DNA of 64,000 nt, taken from positions 124,001-188,000 of the forward strand of contig NC_064774.1 of assembly GCF_011397635.1 (NCBI RefSeq). Direction: 5' to 3'. Of the stretch, positions 55,626 through 64,000 are shown piece after piece. The notes below the pieces were generated by a model. That model was given only the letters and a program-made list of their open reading frames with translations. It was not told where the DNA came from and made no database searches. This DNA is from Epinephelus fuscoguttatus. Its lineage: Eukaryota > Chordata > Actinopteri > Perciformes > Serranidae. The first letter of the stretch is position 1. Each line of letters opens with the position of its first letter. The translations under genes were made by a program, and so were the position numbers.

Positions 55626-56730
55626 CAAACATGCAAATGATACAGCGTAGTATAAGGATATTTTTACATAGTGATATCGCATCATTATACAGACCTGGAG
55701 TATCGATTTTTTTCTGTTATCTAACTCTTATAAACTGAAAGCTAACGTTAATGTAAAAGTTATTTGCTTCTTAACATTACTGTTGTGTGACCTAAATTTG
55801 TACAGTTATATCAAATCAAAATATTAATCTTGTGTCACTGGTGAACTTTGATTAGAAAACCACTACAAGGCTGACCACTTGGTCCCCAAATTGATATCTT
55901 GCCAACATCAGATGCACACCTGTCTAAAACCAATCAGTTGCAAGTATAGGGTGACACAGCTCACCTAGGTGGTGACAACAGGATGTAGGTGTGTCAGGTG
56001 TAGTTATAAAGTGCGCCAGTATCACTGCAATGTCAAACCAAACAGATCATATTCATGCAGTGTAGCAAAAACACAAACCTTGGTTGGGACTTACACTGTT
56101 ATGTAAGCAACATGTTTTTACAAGTTTTAGCCCAAGCTGCTTGCCCAGCTCTGACACAGGCATTTAGTCGTGTGTATGACTCGCATGTCCTTACCTTTGT
56201 TACCTTGTATAATTTTGTTGCTCTCATGTCTTTGTTGCCTCCTTACAAAAACATGCAAGTAGCTGACTACTTGCATGTTTTTGTTTTTGGAACTGGCATG
56301 TCTTTGTCACCACATGAAGAACTGCAGTTAGAATATTTCAAAGTAACCGTGTGTATGATTTTAAAACTCGTTTCTCTTTACTTTTTATTTTACTGCCTTA
56401 TGTGTTAAGGGTGACACGGGATTATGGTTATGTAACAGGATTGTTTCATTTTTCTACAAGCTGAAACGTATACCATGAGATCATTTGAACGGTGCTGTTA
56501 CAGCATTTACCCCTCCCAGTTGTTCTTTGAAACACTCCTGTGACTCAGGGGTTAGGTTGCAGATTGTAATCTGCAGTATTGCTGGCTCAAGTCTGGAGAC
56601 AACAGACCTTAAAGCTCTGATCAAAACCTTAACTGCTGCAGATGAAGTAGATTGCGATTACCATGGATACTGCAATAAAATGTATTCAATGCAGTTATGT
56701 TCTACACTTCACTTCGTAGGTTGGTCTAGT
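55626..56730. other. Intergenic, no gene recognised
   Basis: An inverted pair agtagctgactacttgcatg with acatgcaagtagctgact is at 56250-56280, with gcatgtctttgt/catgtccttac words around it. Frames at 56055-56408 and 56485-56790 have no recognisable family. Confidence 0.4.
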
Positions 56731-56734
56731 GCGC

Positions 56735-57121
56735 AAGCTTCGAACACATTTTCATGGACAAAAAAACAAAACTTTCCCATGACTTTTTAAGGACCCATGA
56801 CGAATGTTGTTGTTTGATTTCTTGCCCCACCTGCCTGGAGATTTCAAACATAGCTAGACCACACGAAGAGAGAGCCCGAATGCAGGGAGAAAATTCAGAA
56901 ACATATCTGATGGTAAACAAAACGTTGTCATTAGAGCTACGTTATGAGGACAGCTACAGAAAATAAATCTGCTGTTGTGTCACATTAAGGAAGGTTATCT
57001 ACAGAAGATTACTGCCACAGTTTCATTACACAAAACAAAATTCCATGACTTTTCCAAAACTTTCAGTGATTTTTACTAATTCCTTGACTTTTCCAGGTTT
57101 TCCATGACGGTGGGAATCTTG
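56735..57121. mobile_element. Possible non-autonomous hAT element abutting the Ig gene
   Basis: The right end gacttttccaggttttccat followed by gacggtgggaatcttg resembles the terminal sequence of a common fish hAT-type element, and the left side has acacattttcatggac. Flanking agtgcgca (56727-56734) and agtgcaga (57122-57129) agree at 6 of 8 bases. Weak but suggestive. Confidence 0.4.
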
Positions 57122-57129
57122 AGTGCAGA

Positions 57130-57193
57130 ATGTCAGGCTGGACAGCTGCTGCCCCACTGATTGTGACTATGACACTCTTCTGTCTTACCGTGG
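57130..57193 (+). CDS. Ig-like membrane protein, exon 1 (signal peptide)
   Basis: MSGWTAAAPLIVTMTLFCLT is a signal peptide followed by V and a GTGAGT donor. Exon length 64 nt gives phase 1, matching exon 2. This short leader exon is typical of immunoglobulin-superfamily receptors. Confidence 0.75.
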
Positions 57194-57339
57194 GTGAGTT
57201 CATCACAAATAATTTTTCATTGTTGCTGCTATCAGAAGCTCATTTCACTGTGCCACGGTTTGAAATGATGACACTCACTAATTTCTAAGTTCTGAAAGAG
57301 AAGCTTTATATTTCCAAACAATCCTATTTACCTCAGATC

Positions 57340-57740
57340 TTTAGAGATATCTCAAGAGAATGCCCCCAGGGAATTGAAATTTGGTGCAAATGGACTCAAT
57401 GCTGAACTGATGACTTTTGGTGGTCATGGCCATGGTCACTGTGACCTTGCATCTGTCACATGTGTCTCATTCTCATGAACATGACATCTCAAGAACACCT
57501 TAAGGGAATTTCTTTAAATTTGGCACAAACGTCCACTTGGACTGAAAAATAAACTGATCTGAATGTTGTGGTCAAAGGTCAAGATCACTGTGACCTCACA
57601 CCACATGTTTTTGGCCATAACTCAAGATTTCATTCACTAATTATGACAAAACTTCACACTAATGTCTAACAGGATAAAATAATGAAGTGATGAGATTTTA
57701 TATCCAAAAGGTCAAAGGTCAACTTCACTGTGACATCATC
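57340..57740 (+). repeat. Dispersed repeat with ERE-like palindromes in Ig intron 1
   Basis: Repeats of ggaattgaaatttggtgcaa, gtcaaaggtcaa and cactgtgacct words. GGTCACTGTGACC at 57434-57446 is a perfect 5+3+5 estrogen-response-type palindrome; 57582-57596 is one base off (AGATCACTGTGACCT). Related to 53930-54215. Confidence 0.75.
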
Positions 57741-57931
57741 ATGTTCTGCATAAAACACTTTATTTCATTATTAAATTATTAAAACGTCATATCTCAGGAA
57801 CAGAAGGGGAGACATTTGGCATTTGAGGGTTAATTCAAGTTGGTACAAGTGTTACGGCCTCTTTGTGATCTCTCTGCCTGTTGGTGTGGTTCCTTTACTC
57901 TGTGTCTGTGTTTCCTCTTTGACCCCTCCAG

Positions 57932-58291
57932 GTCTGACTCCACCCACAGCCAGTGTACCTCAGGACGTCTACAAGGCAGAGGAACACAGTAACGTCACAC
58001 TGAAATGGAGCTTTTCTATCGAGACTGACGTGTTTGTTGACTCACTATATATAGACATTATGTATGGGAAATCATTGAGGAGTATTTACCTTTATGACAC
58101 AAGGTTTGAGGCTGGGCTGTACCAAGATGAGCTCTACAGGGGACGAGTGGGGTGTGACCTAGAGCTCGCCAAGACAGGACGGATTGAATGTCTCTTCACT
58201 GATCTGAGTCTCAACGACACAGGCATCTATGTATTTATCGTTGTTGTCAACGAAGACAGTCACACCCACAACTGTGACCTCAGTGTTACAG
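57932..58291 (+). CDS. Ig-like membrane protein, exon 2 (V-like domain)
   Basis: The 360-nt phase 1-1 exon encodes one V-like domain: ASVPQDVYKAEEHSNVTLKW, YIDIMYGKSLRSIYLYD, GRVGCDLELAKTGRIECLF, TDLSLNDTGIYVFIVVV and HNCDLSVT. The NDTGIY segment is the DxGxY hallmark before strand F, but the usual Cys two residues on is Phe, and the strand B position (TLKW) also lacks Cys. Three other Cys are present (GC, EC, NC). N-glycosylation sequons NVT and NDT are visible. The acceptor is cctctttgacccctccag, the donor G|GTGAGC. Probably a fish-specific immune-type surface protein. Confidence 0.75.
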
Positions 58292-58868
58292 GTGAGCTGA
58301 CATCGCTCCTTATTCAGTTAAATAACACATTGTCCATGACAAATTGTGTGTGCCACACAGTCATTAAATGTAGAATGGTATGATCCTGAATATAAAACAG
58401 CCACTTGCAAACAAAATGCCATACATATATAGTTAGATTAAAAATACCTGTTGTTCCTATTCTTATATGAATATTTAAAGTGATCACCACAGCTGTTTGG
58501 TCTCCACCAACTCCCGTGAAAGTATTTGGCTGTTTAGCTACTAAATGCGTCTCTTTCTTTCTTCTTGAGGTACTTGTTCATTACTTGAATATTTCTGTTT
58601 TCTTTAGCTTAATTCTTACACTGCTCTACACTTTGGCTTAGGCTTTTGCATATATGTATATTATTAACATAAAATATGATCAATTAATAAATTACATTAG
58701 TGTATAAAGGAATTCGAATTAGCACCACCTTCACTGGCTGCAATGTTAAATTAATGCTTATATATTATTCATGCATTAATAGTCATAATTTAATATACAA
58801 GTTATTCTTTACTTTGAATTAATGTTTACTGAAGATTGTTGTCTCATATTTGTTTAATCTCTTTGCAG

Positions 58869-58981
58869 CTGCCAGACATCTACCTGTGAATGCAACATCA
58901 AAGCCAGCAAGCAGAAGAAGGAACAGGCTCTATGCAGGCTTTGCTTTATTCATAGTTGTGACAACAGTATTTGGAGTCTGA
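58869..58981 (+). CDS. Ig-like membrane protein, exon 3 (stalk and TM)
   Basis: After a ctttgcag acceptor it reads AARHLPVNATSKPASRRRNR, then LYAGFALFIVVTTVFGV and TGA. This is a short basic stalk with an NAT sequon and a 17-residue hydrophobic segment with no cytoplasmic tail. The three exons total 537 nt, 178 residues. With no signalling motif it would act through a partner, as a decoy, or be GPI-processed; I cannot tell which. Confidence 0.65.
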
Positions 58982-59463
58982 CGTAGGATTTATGCAAAAG
59001 TTGAACGTCAGCCTCACAAGAAAACCGCACAGTAATTTATATCTAATTAAATGATCAATGTGTAGCAGAGTGAATTTTGATCACTTAATTAATTAAATAG
59101 AAACAAGACCAACACTGTTGGTCTGTGCTTCTTATGTTTAAATTATAATATAGAAGTTTTTAGTTAAATTATGTCTGTTAGATCATATAGTAGAAAAAGA
59201 AATACAGTGGTGAAGGAGCCTATGGTCCACTGATGAAAGCTCTTGCATTTCAAGTATTACAAATTGGGTGTCTGTGGGGACATTCCCAGGACAAATCCAA
59301 ATTGAAGGTCTATTTTTATCATGTACACAACAACTACAGTGAAGCAGTAGTTGGAAATAAAAAATCTTATCTAAGTTAAAGCAAAATCTGAATCTAGAAC
59401 ATGAACTATGACATGTTTAAATACAGAGCTGAAATATAAACATATATTCTGTGACGTGATAAA

Positions 59464-59665
59464 AAAAGGGGGTGGCACGGTGGGGTCAGTGGTCAGCATT
59501 GTCGCCTCACAGCCAGAGGGTACCTGGTTTGAACCTCGAGGTGGGGAAGTGTAATTGGTGACTCTAAATTGTCCGTAGTCTGCCTCCATGTGTCAGTCCT
59601 GTGATTGTCTGGTGACTTGTCCAGGGTGTACCCGCCTCTCGCCCACTGTCAGCTGGGCTATGTTT
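59464..59665 (+). mobile_element. tRNA-derived fish SINE
   Basis: Head ggtggcacggtggggtcagt with gtcgcctcacagccagag and box-B-like ggtttgaacctcg, then body ttggtgactctaaattgtcc and tgacttgtccagggtgtacc. This is a common teleost SINE with an internal deletion compared with the minus copy at 55385. It is followed by an (AAT)n tract. Confidence 0.8.
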
Positions 59666-59688
59666 ACAATACCTCAGTCATGAATTCA

Positions 59689-59689
<1 letters not shown>

Positions 59690-59727
<38 letters not shown>

Positions 59728-59745
59728 TAATAATAATAATTTTAT
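59690..59745. repeat. (AAT)n microsatellite
   Basis: About 17 aat units with one atg interruption, at the 3' end of the minus-strand L2 copy. Confidence 0.95.
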
Positions 59746-60300
59746 TTATAAAGCACTTTTCAAGCCATGCACAAAGTGCTTTCCAAAATATAACAAACAC
59801 AAAAACAAGCAAACACAAAAGACAATAAAAACCATAAAAATAATATGTGATTAGCTGTAGGCCATAGTGAAGAAGCGAGTTTTGAGAAGGCCTTTGAAAG
59901 TTGTGATGGAATCTGTTGATCTTATACAGAGGGGAAGACTGTTCCATAAGCGAGGGGCCATCACAGAGAAAGCACGGTCACCCTTTGTTTTTAATCTCGA
60001 ATGGGGAACCATTAATAAATTTTGCTCAAATCTCAAAGGTCTGGCTGGTGAGTACCGCATTAGATGTTCTTTTATATATTCTGGGGCCAGACCATGAATT
60101 GCCTTATGGGTGATTAATATAATTTTGAACTGAATTCTAAAATGAACGGGCAGCCAGTGCAAAGATTCTAAGATTGGTGTGATATGACATGACCTTCTTG
60201 ATTTGGTTAATAATCTGGCTGCAGCAGGTAAAGAGTGAGTTACAATAGTCCAGGTGTGATGATATAAAAGCGTGAATAACTTAATATATATAAACATGAT
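59746..60300 (-). mobile_element. L2-type LINE, C-terminal fragment, minus strand
   Basis: The minus frame reads RRSCHITPILESLHWLPVH, FKIILITHKAIHGLAPEYIK, HSRLKTKGDRAFSVMAPRLW and NSLPLCIRS. This is the conserved C-terminal block of L2/CR1-group reverse transcriptases. The 3' UTR with aaagtgctttgtgcatgg and the trinucleotide tail follow. RT catalytic motifs are absent (5' truncated). Confidence 0.8.
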
Positions 60301-62100
60301 TGTATTCAGCATCCGTTGAAGTGTCTTAGTGATGAGCTCAGGGCTCATGAGTTCTGAAGTCTTTACTGGCCTTATAATTCGGACTAAAACATACAAACAC
60401 ACAGTCTGTGCTGTGGTGACCTGTCGAACTTGCTAGTTGCAGGGTTCATAAAATCAGCTGATATAATTAAATTAACCAGCTTAGTTTCAAGACAAATTCA
60501 GAGAGGAGGCAAAAGTGCTTTCCTTTTGGAACCTTTGTTAACCAATTGGGCTGCTGCTGCCAGCCCGTGATCTTGATCTTGTGATGAAGTTTTAGCGTCT
60601 TCTCTCTTTTCTCCGTTCTGCCAACAAGCATTTTTATTGTCTTCCTGCAACAACTCACCTGACTTCAACACAAAACTTCTGCTTAAGCAAGACTATGTTA
60701 GACAATAACAATAAAGCTGTCAGACACATAGTCTCACATTGTTAATATATCTGTAGCATAACCAAGCACTTTCAGTGGACATACGTTAATGTCCTGAAGG
60801 GTTACAATGCAGCATTTTTTTTGCTGCTGCCAGCTGCAGCACTTTCTCTTAATACTGGGCCATTAAAAAAAAAAAAAAAAAAAAAAAAAGTTTGGTCCCA
60901 TTTCCTCCCCTGTTCTCTCGCTTATCCCCAGTTCTTTGAAGAATTCAGCAGATTTTCACTCTGGATCATGACTGAGAACTGTGGGGAGAGAGAGTTGTGT
61001 AGAGAGACATCATGAAGTCTGAAAAAGAAACCACATTACTCAGTGGGATTGTGAACTAACTTACAGAAGGAGTCTGTATGAAGTATTTTACAAACGCTGT
61101 CTCTCTTCAGTACTTTTATGTGCATCACTATACATTAAGGTTGAGGTTATCTCAATTAATGTATATTTTCTGTGCAATTCAATTTCCATTTTCTCAGTGT
61201 GTTTTTATGATTTCATTTCTTTAATAAAGTGATGAAAAAAATACATGTCTACATTGTAATTTTCTGTTTTTGTTTTTTTTTTTCTCCAAAAAAGTGTAAA
61301 AAAAAAAGTGTATTATATTTTACTGTTTGGCAGTTTATATAGAGCAATTGCATTTTCAGCAAACTGGGTAAATTTCAACTTGATGATCTGATGTTTAAGA
61401 ATTGCAGACGATCCACTAGTTGGCACTAACGGCTTGATAAAAGACAAACCTCTGTTTTTGAACCTTGCAGTATGAATAAACTCAAAAGACCTTAATGTCT
61501 TTGTTTTGTTTGTACTACTGTACTGTTCTGTTATAATTCAATGCAAATATTAGTTCGCCCAGTTTGTTCCTAATGATTTGAGTTAGGTAAGTGCCATCAA
61601 AAGACAAAGTAAAGTTGTTAAGAAATACAACTTGAATGCTTTATGCATTATATTATTTTAAGTGGATAAGAAGACGCTGCAGGGTCTGGTGTCAGTTGAA
61701 TATCCAACTGAAAACTAACATCATTGTGGTGATAAAGGCAGCTGTGGCTGGCTTGACTGCAGTGTTTTGGACTGGGTGGATGACGGCATTTGCGTCACAA
61801 GGACCAAAGTGGACCCTTGCAGACATGGACGCTGTCAGTGAACGGCGTGTTTGGGTGAGGGGTCATAACCTTAATCTACATCACTGCTTTTTGGTAATGG
61901 TTTCCTGGAAGTTTCCATCTGAAAAACATGTAAAAGAACGTAGATGGACCCACTTTAACACAAATGGGCTGTGCAGAAAGTAGAAACAGATAACAAAAAC
62001 TGTTGTGATCATCTGTACTGTGCACACCAAGAATAATAAAATGTCAGAGAGCAAAAATACATAATAGAACAAGACAAAACAAAACATGTTGAACTGATTT
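60301..62100. other. Intergenic, no gene recognised
   Basis: A poly(A) run is at 60866-60889. The open frame 61636-61983 has no recognised domain or flanking splice evidence. Confidence 0.45.
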
Positions 62101-62110
62101 TAAAAGTTTT

Positions 62111-62135
62111 TTTATTAAATTTTTACAGCTTTATT
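62111..62135 (-). terminator. Two minus-strand AATAAA polyadenylation signals
   Basis: TTTATT on the plus strand at 62111-62116 and 62130-62135 gives two AATAAA signals on the minus strand about 960 bp beyond the stop codon at 63094-63096. That is a plausible 3' UTR length. Confidence 0.5.
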
Positions 62136-63093
62136 ACAGAGTGTACAAGAGTTACAGCAAAAGCAAACTGTTTTTCTTTTATAAGTAGAATAAAAACTCT
62201 AAATAAAGAATTGTTACTGGCTTAATGGCTGGAAGAACAGGCAAATGATAAGCCACTGGAAAAACACGTATTTATGACAAAAACAAAATAAACGAAAAAC
62301 ATCAGTTTCACTGTAAAACAATAAGTTATACACTTGTATGTCAGTTTGATCCAAAGCTTACCTAAAAAAAAAGCAAAATACAGCAGTGAAATGTATTTTA
62401 TTTATTTCTCTTGCATTGCTTTCTAGCCTATAAACAAAAAAAAAAGATTGAGGCCTATTCATTAGAAAATGTCAAAACAAATACTGCAAATCACAACAAA
62501 CAGCATGTATCTATACTTTCTTTTATTATATAGAAAACATACGCACAGTAACTGTGGCTCACATTATTTTGTCTCTACAGGGCCGCACCACAGAAATACA
62601 GTAGAAATTAAAGTTTATTAATAGCTTGTTAGCATATTGCTGTAGTTTGAGAAACTGCGTCGAGCTGATTATAGCAATTAAAAGACTACTAACTAATGTT
62701 AAACTGCAATAAAATAAAGTGTGCTACTATTAAAGGCTCCAGCTAAAAATGCCTAGTCATCATGCTAGCTCGTTAGCTTAGCTAGCTAACGAAGAGTCCA
62801 GGTAACCTAAGCTAACTTGTGTCTGCTGAAGCGAGGACAATAAGGTTACTGTGTCAAAACATTTCGATAAAAACGACCTTATCAGACTGTATATTTTACT
62901 AAATGCATCTAAACGCACCACAACAAAATGCTAAAGCTAGCTTTTTATGTTTACAGCCTGTAGGCTGAGATTTACACGCCTGAACTGGCAGATATTTCTG
63001 GCTAGTTGCGAGCAGGCTGGAAATAAATGTCAAAAATGCTCCTAGCTTTTATGTTTTGTTTCCAGGTTGAACTTGGGGACATCATTCATGGTG

Positions 63094-63236
63094 CTAAGAA
63101 GAAGAGGGAGAGGAGGAGAAGGAGAAAGGAGTGAAGGGGAGAACAGAAGATGAAGCTTCAGGTGAGGTGAGGAACTGATCGCACCACGCCGGTTCGTCAA
63201 GGTTTATTTCAACAAACGGGTCACTGGAACAAACCG
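63094..63236 (-). CDS. Unknown protein, last coding exon, minus strand
   Basis: After a cctttcttcag acceptor the minus strand reads VCSSDPFVEINLDEPAWCDQ, then FLTSPEASSSVLPFTPF and a Ser-rich end to TAG. The first two bases (CG) complete a codon begun by T at the end of the exon at 63510-63677, giving Ser, so the two are phase-compatible. The acidic/aromatic tail (DEPAWCDQF) looks like a conserved C-terminal motif. I do not recognise the protein. Confidence 0.5.
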
Positions 63237-63509
63237 CTGAAGAAAGGAGGAAAAAACAAGTATGAGACTTTCAATATTAACTCAAAGATATTTGTAAAAA
63301 TGTGCTTTTCTTCTCTTTTTGGACGTTAAAATCTCGGCTGACTTTTTTAGCCTAGCTTAGCACCAAGACTAGAAGCAGGTTAGCTCCGTCAAAGGTCCCT
63401 AAGAACTCAAAGTTTGGTTAAAGCAAACTCAGTTCTGAACACATGTTGACAGATATTAGTTGAAAGCATGCTAAGACTGGGATGTAGCCTAGCACTTGAC
63501 GTATCTTAC

Positions 63510-63677
63510 ACGGGTTGTTGTTGTTTTCGTTCTGCTGCTCCTCCCCAATACCATCGAAGAACAGGTTACTGCTCAGTGGGCTGGGAGTCTTATCAGCTGG
63601 GTTGTCGTCCAGCGAGGGACTGGAGCTACTGGCGGGTGAAGGCTGCAGACCGTTTGCATCTGGCTGTTCCTGTGTAG
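63510..63677 (-). CDS. Unknown protein, internal exon, minus strand
   Basis: A 168-nt phase 1-1 exon bounded on the minus strand by a ctccag acceptor and a GTAAGA donor. It encodes QEQPDANGLQPSPASSSSPS, LDDNPADKTPSPLSSNLFFD and GIGEEQQNENNNN: a disordered Ser/Pro-rich region with an acidic patch. Such composition suits a nuclear or scaffold protein. Upstream exons probably lie beyond 64000. Family unknown; coding status rests on splice sites, open frame and phase agreement. Confidence 0.5.
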
Positions 63678-64000
63678 CTGGAGTGAGCAGAGGAAGGGAA
63701 GGTAAGGTGAGTTTAACATTTTTTGAGTGCACTAAAATTAGTGAAAAAAAAGGTGTAGACTAGAATTTGATGACATATTCAGGTTATATGGACAGAAAGG
63801 AACTGAGACAGTCAGGACCCCATCGTCTTCGACATTGTTGTCATTTTTTCTATTTTCTACCAGAGAACCATCTCTCCATTTTTGTCTTCTTGGCTCCTAC
63901 AGTACATTGACATAGTCCCTGTGATCAGTAGTTGATAGTTACACATTTTGTTGTCTCTGCCAGATTGATTGTTGACCTTTTTCCTGTTCAAACATTGTAC

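Noticed and set aside
61636-61983. 115-codon plus-strand frame as a gene
   Set aside because: No recognisable domain, signal peptide or splice sites; length is compatible with chance.

Overview
The window is nuclear DNA from a vertebrate, almost certainly a percomorph teleost fish. Genes are split by GT-AG introns. Four loci encode the teleost type of C2H2 zinc-finger protein: a short N-terminal exon beginning MSKVQMLRS and a long second exon that starts [13 protein letters not shown] and carries an acidic linker plus a finger array. The rest is dense in fish-type transposons: I/Nimb-like LINEs, L1/Tx1 and L2 LINEs, hAT, PIF/Harbinger, Tc1, tRNA-derived SINEs and inverted-repeat elements. There is no operon, CRISPR or prokaryotic signal.

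Layout. 0-6.9 kb is a retroelement block: a PIF/Harbinger transposase scrap, LINE 3' ends in both orientations, and a LINE of about 4.6 kb with RT and RNase H, broken by an internal deletion and two frameshifts. 7.0-49.1 kb is a cluster of four same-strand zinc-finger (ZNF) genes: ZNF-1 (6999-7191 + 12820-15083, 818 aa, 16 fingers), ZNF-2 (23993-24185 + 26334-27586, 481 aa), ZNF-3 (35317-35509 + 39255-40792, 576 aa, 8 fingers) and ZNF-4 (46019-46211 + 48215-49122, 366 aa, 5 fingers). A decayed fifth copy lies between ZNF-1 and ZNF-2. In every gene exon 1 is exactly 193 nt and the intron is phase 1. Three of the first introns carry the same 18-bp minisatellite (about 50, 37 and 42 units). The introns and intergenic gaps are filled with nested transposons, several with readable target-site duplications.

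49.1-57 kb is mostly repeats, with a LINE 3' end, a perfect 34-bp-arm hairpin, a lone THAP-domain first exon and a SINE. 57.1-59.0 kb holds a complete three-exon gene for a small immunoglobulin-like membrane protein whose first intron carries near-consensus estrogen-response-element palindromes inside a dispersed repeat. 59.4-60.3 kb is SINE plus L2 LINE. 62.1-63.7 kb, minus strand, holds the last two coding exons and probable 3' UTR of a conserved-looking gene I do not recognise.

How the parts relate. The ZNF proteins are probably nuclear DNA-binding repressors of the class that expands alongside transposons. Their linker holds a 12-residue unit containing IKEE/IKED, which fits the sumoylation consensus; it is amplified to 13 copies in ZNF-1 and 9 in ZNF-3 but present once in ZNF-2 and ZNF-4. 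Arrays differ by internal finger duplication, point nonsense mutations and decayed 3' fingers, so the cluster looks evolutionarily fast. I saw no evidence of a wholly new multi-gene system. The best leads are the amplified SUMO-like linker, the recurrent intronic minisatellite, the inverted repeat that encloses the ZNF-3 promoter and exon 1, and a tandemly duplicated Tc1/L1 chimera joined to ZNF linker sequence.
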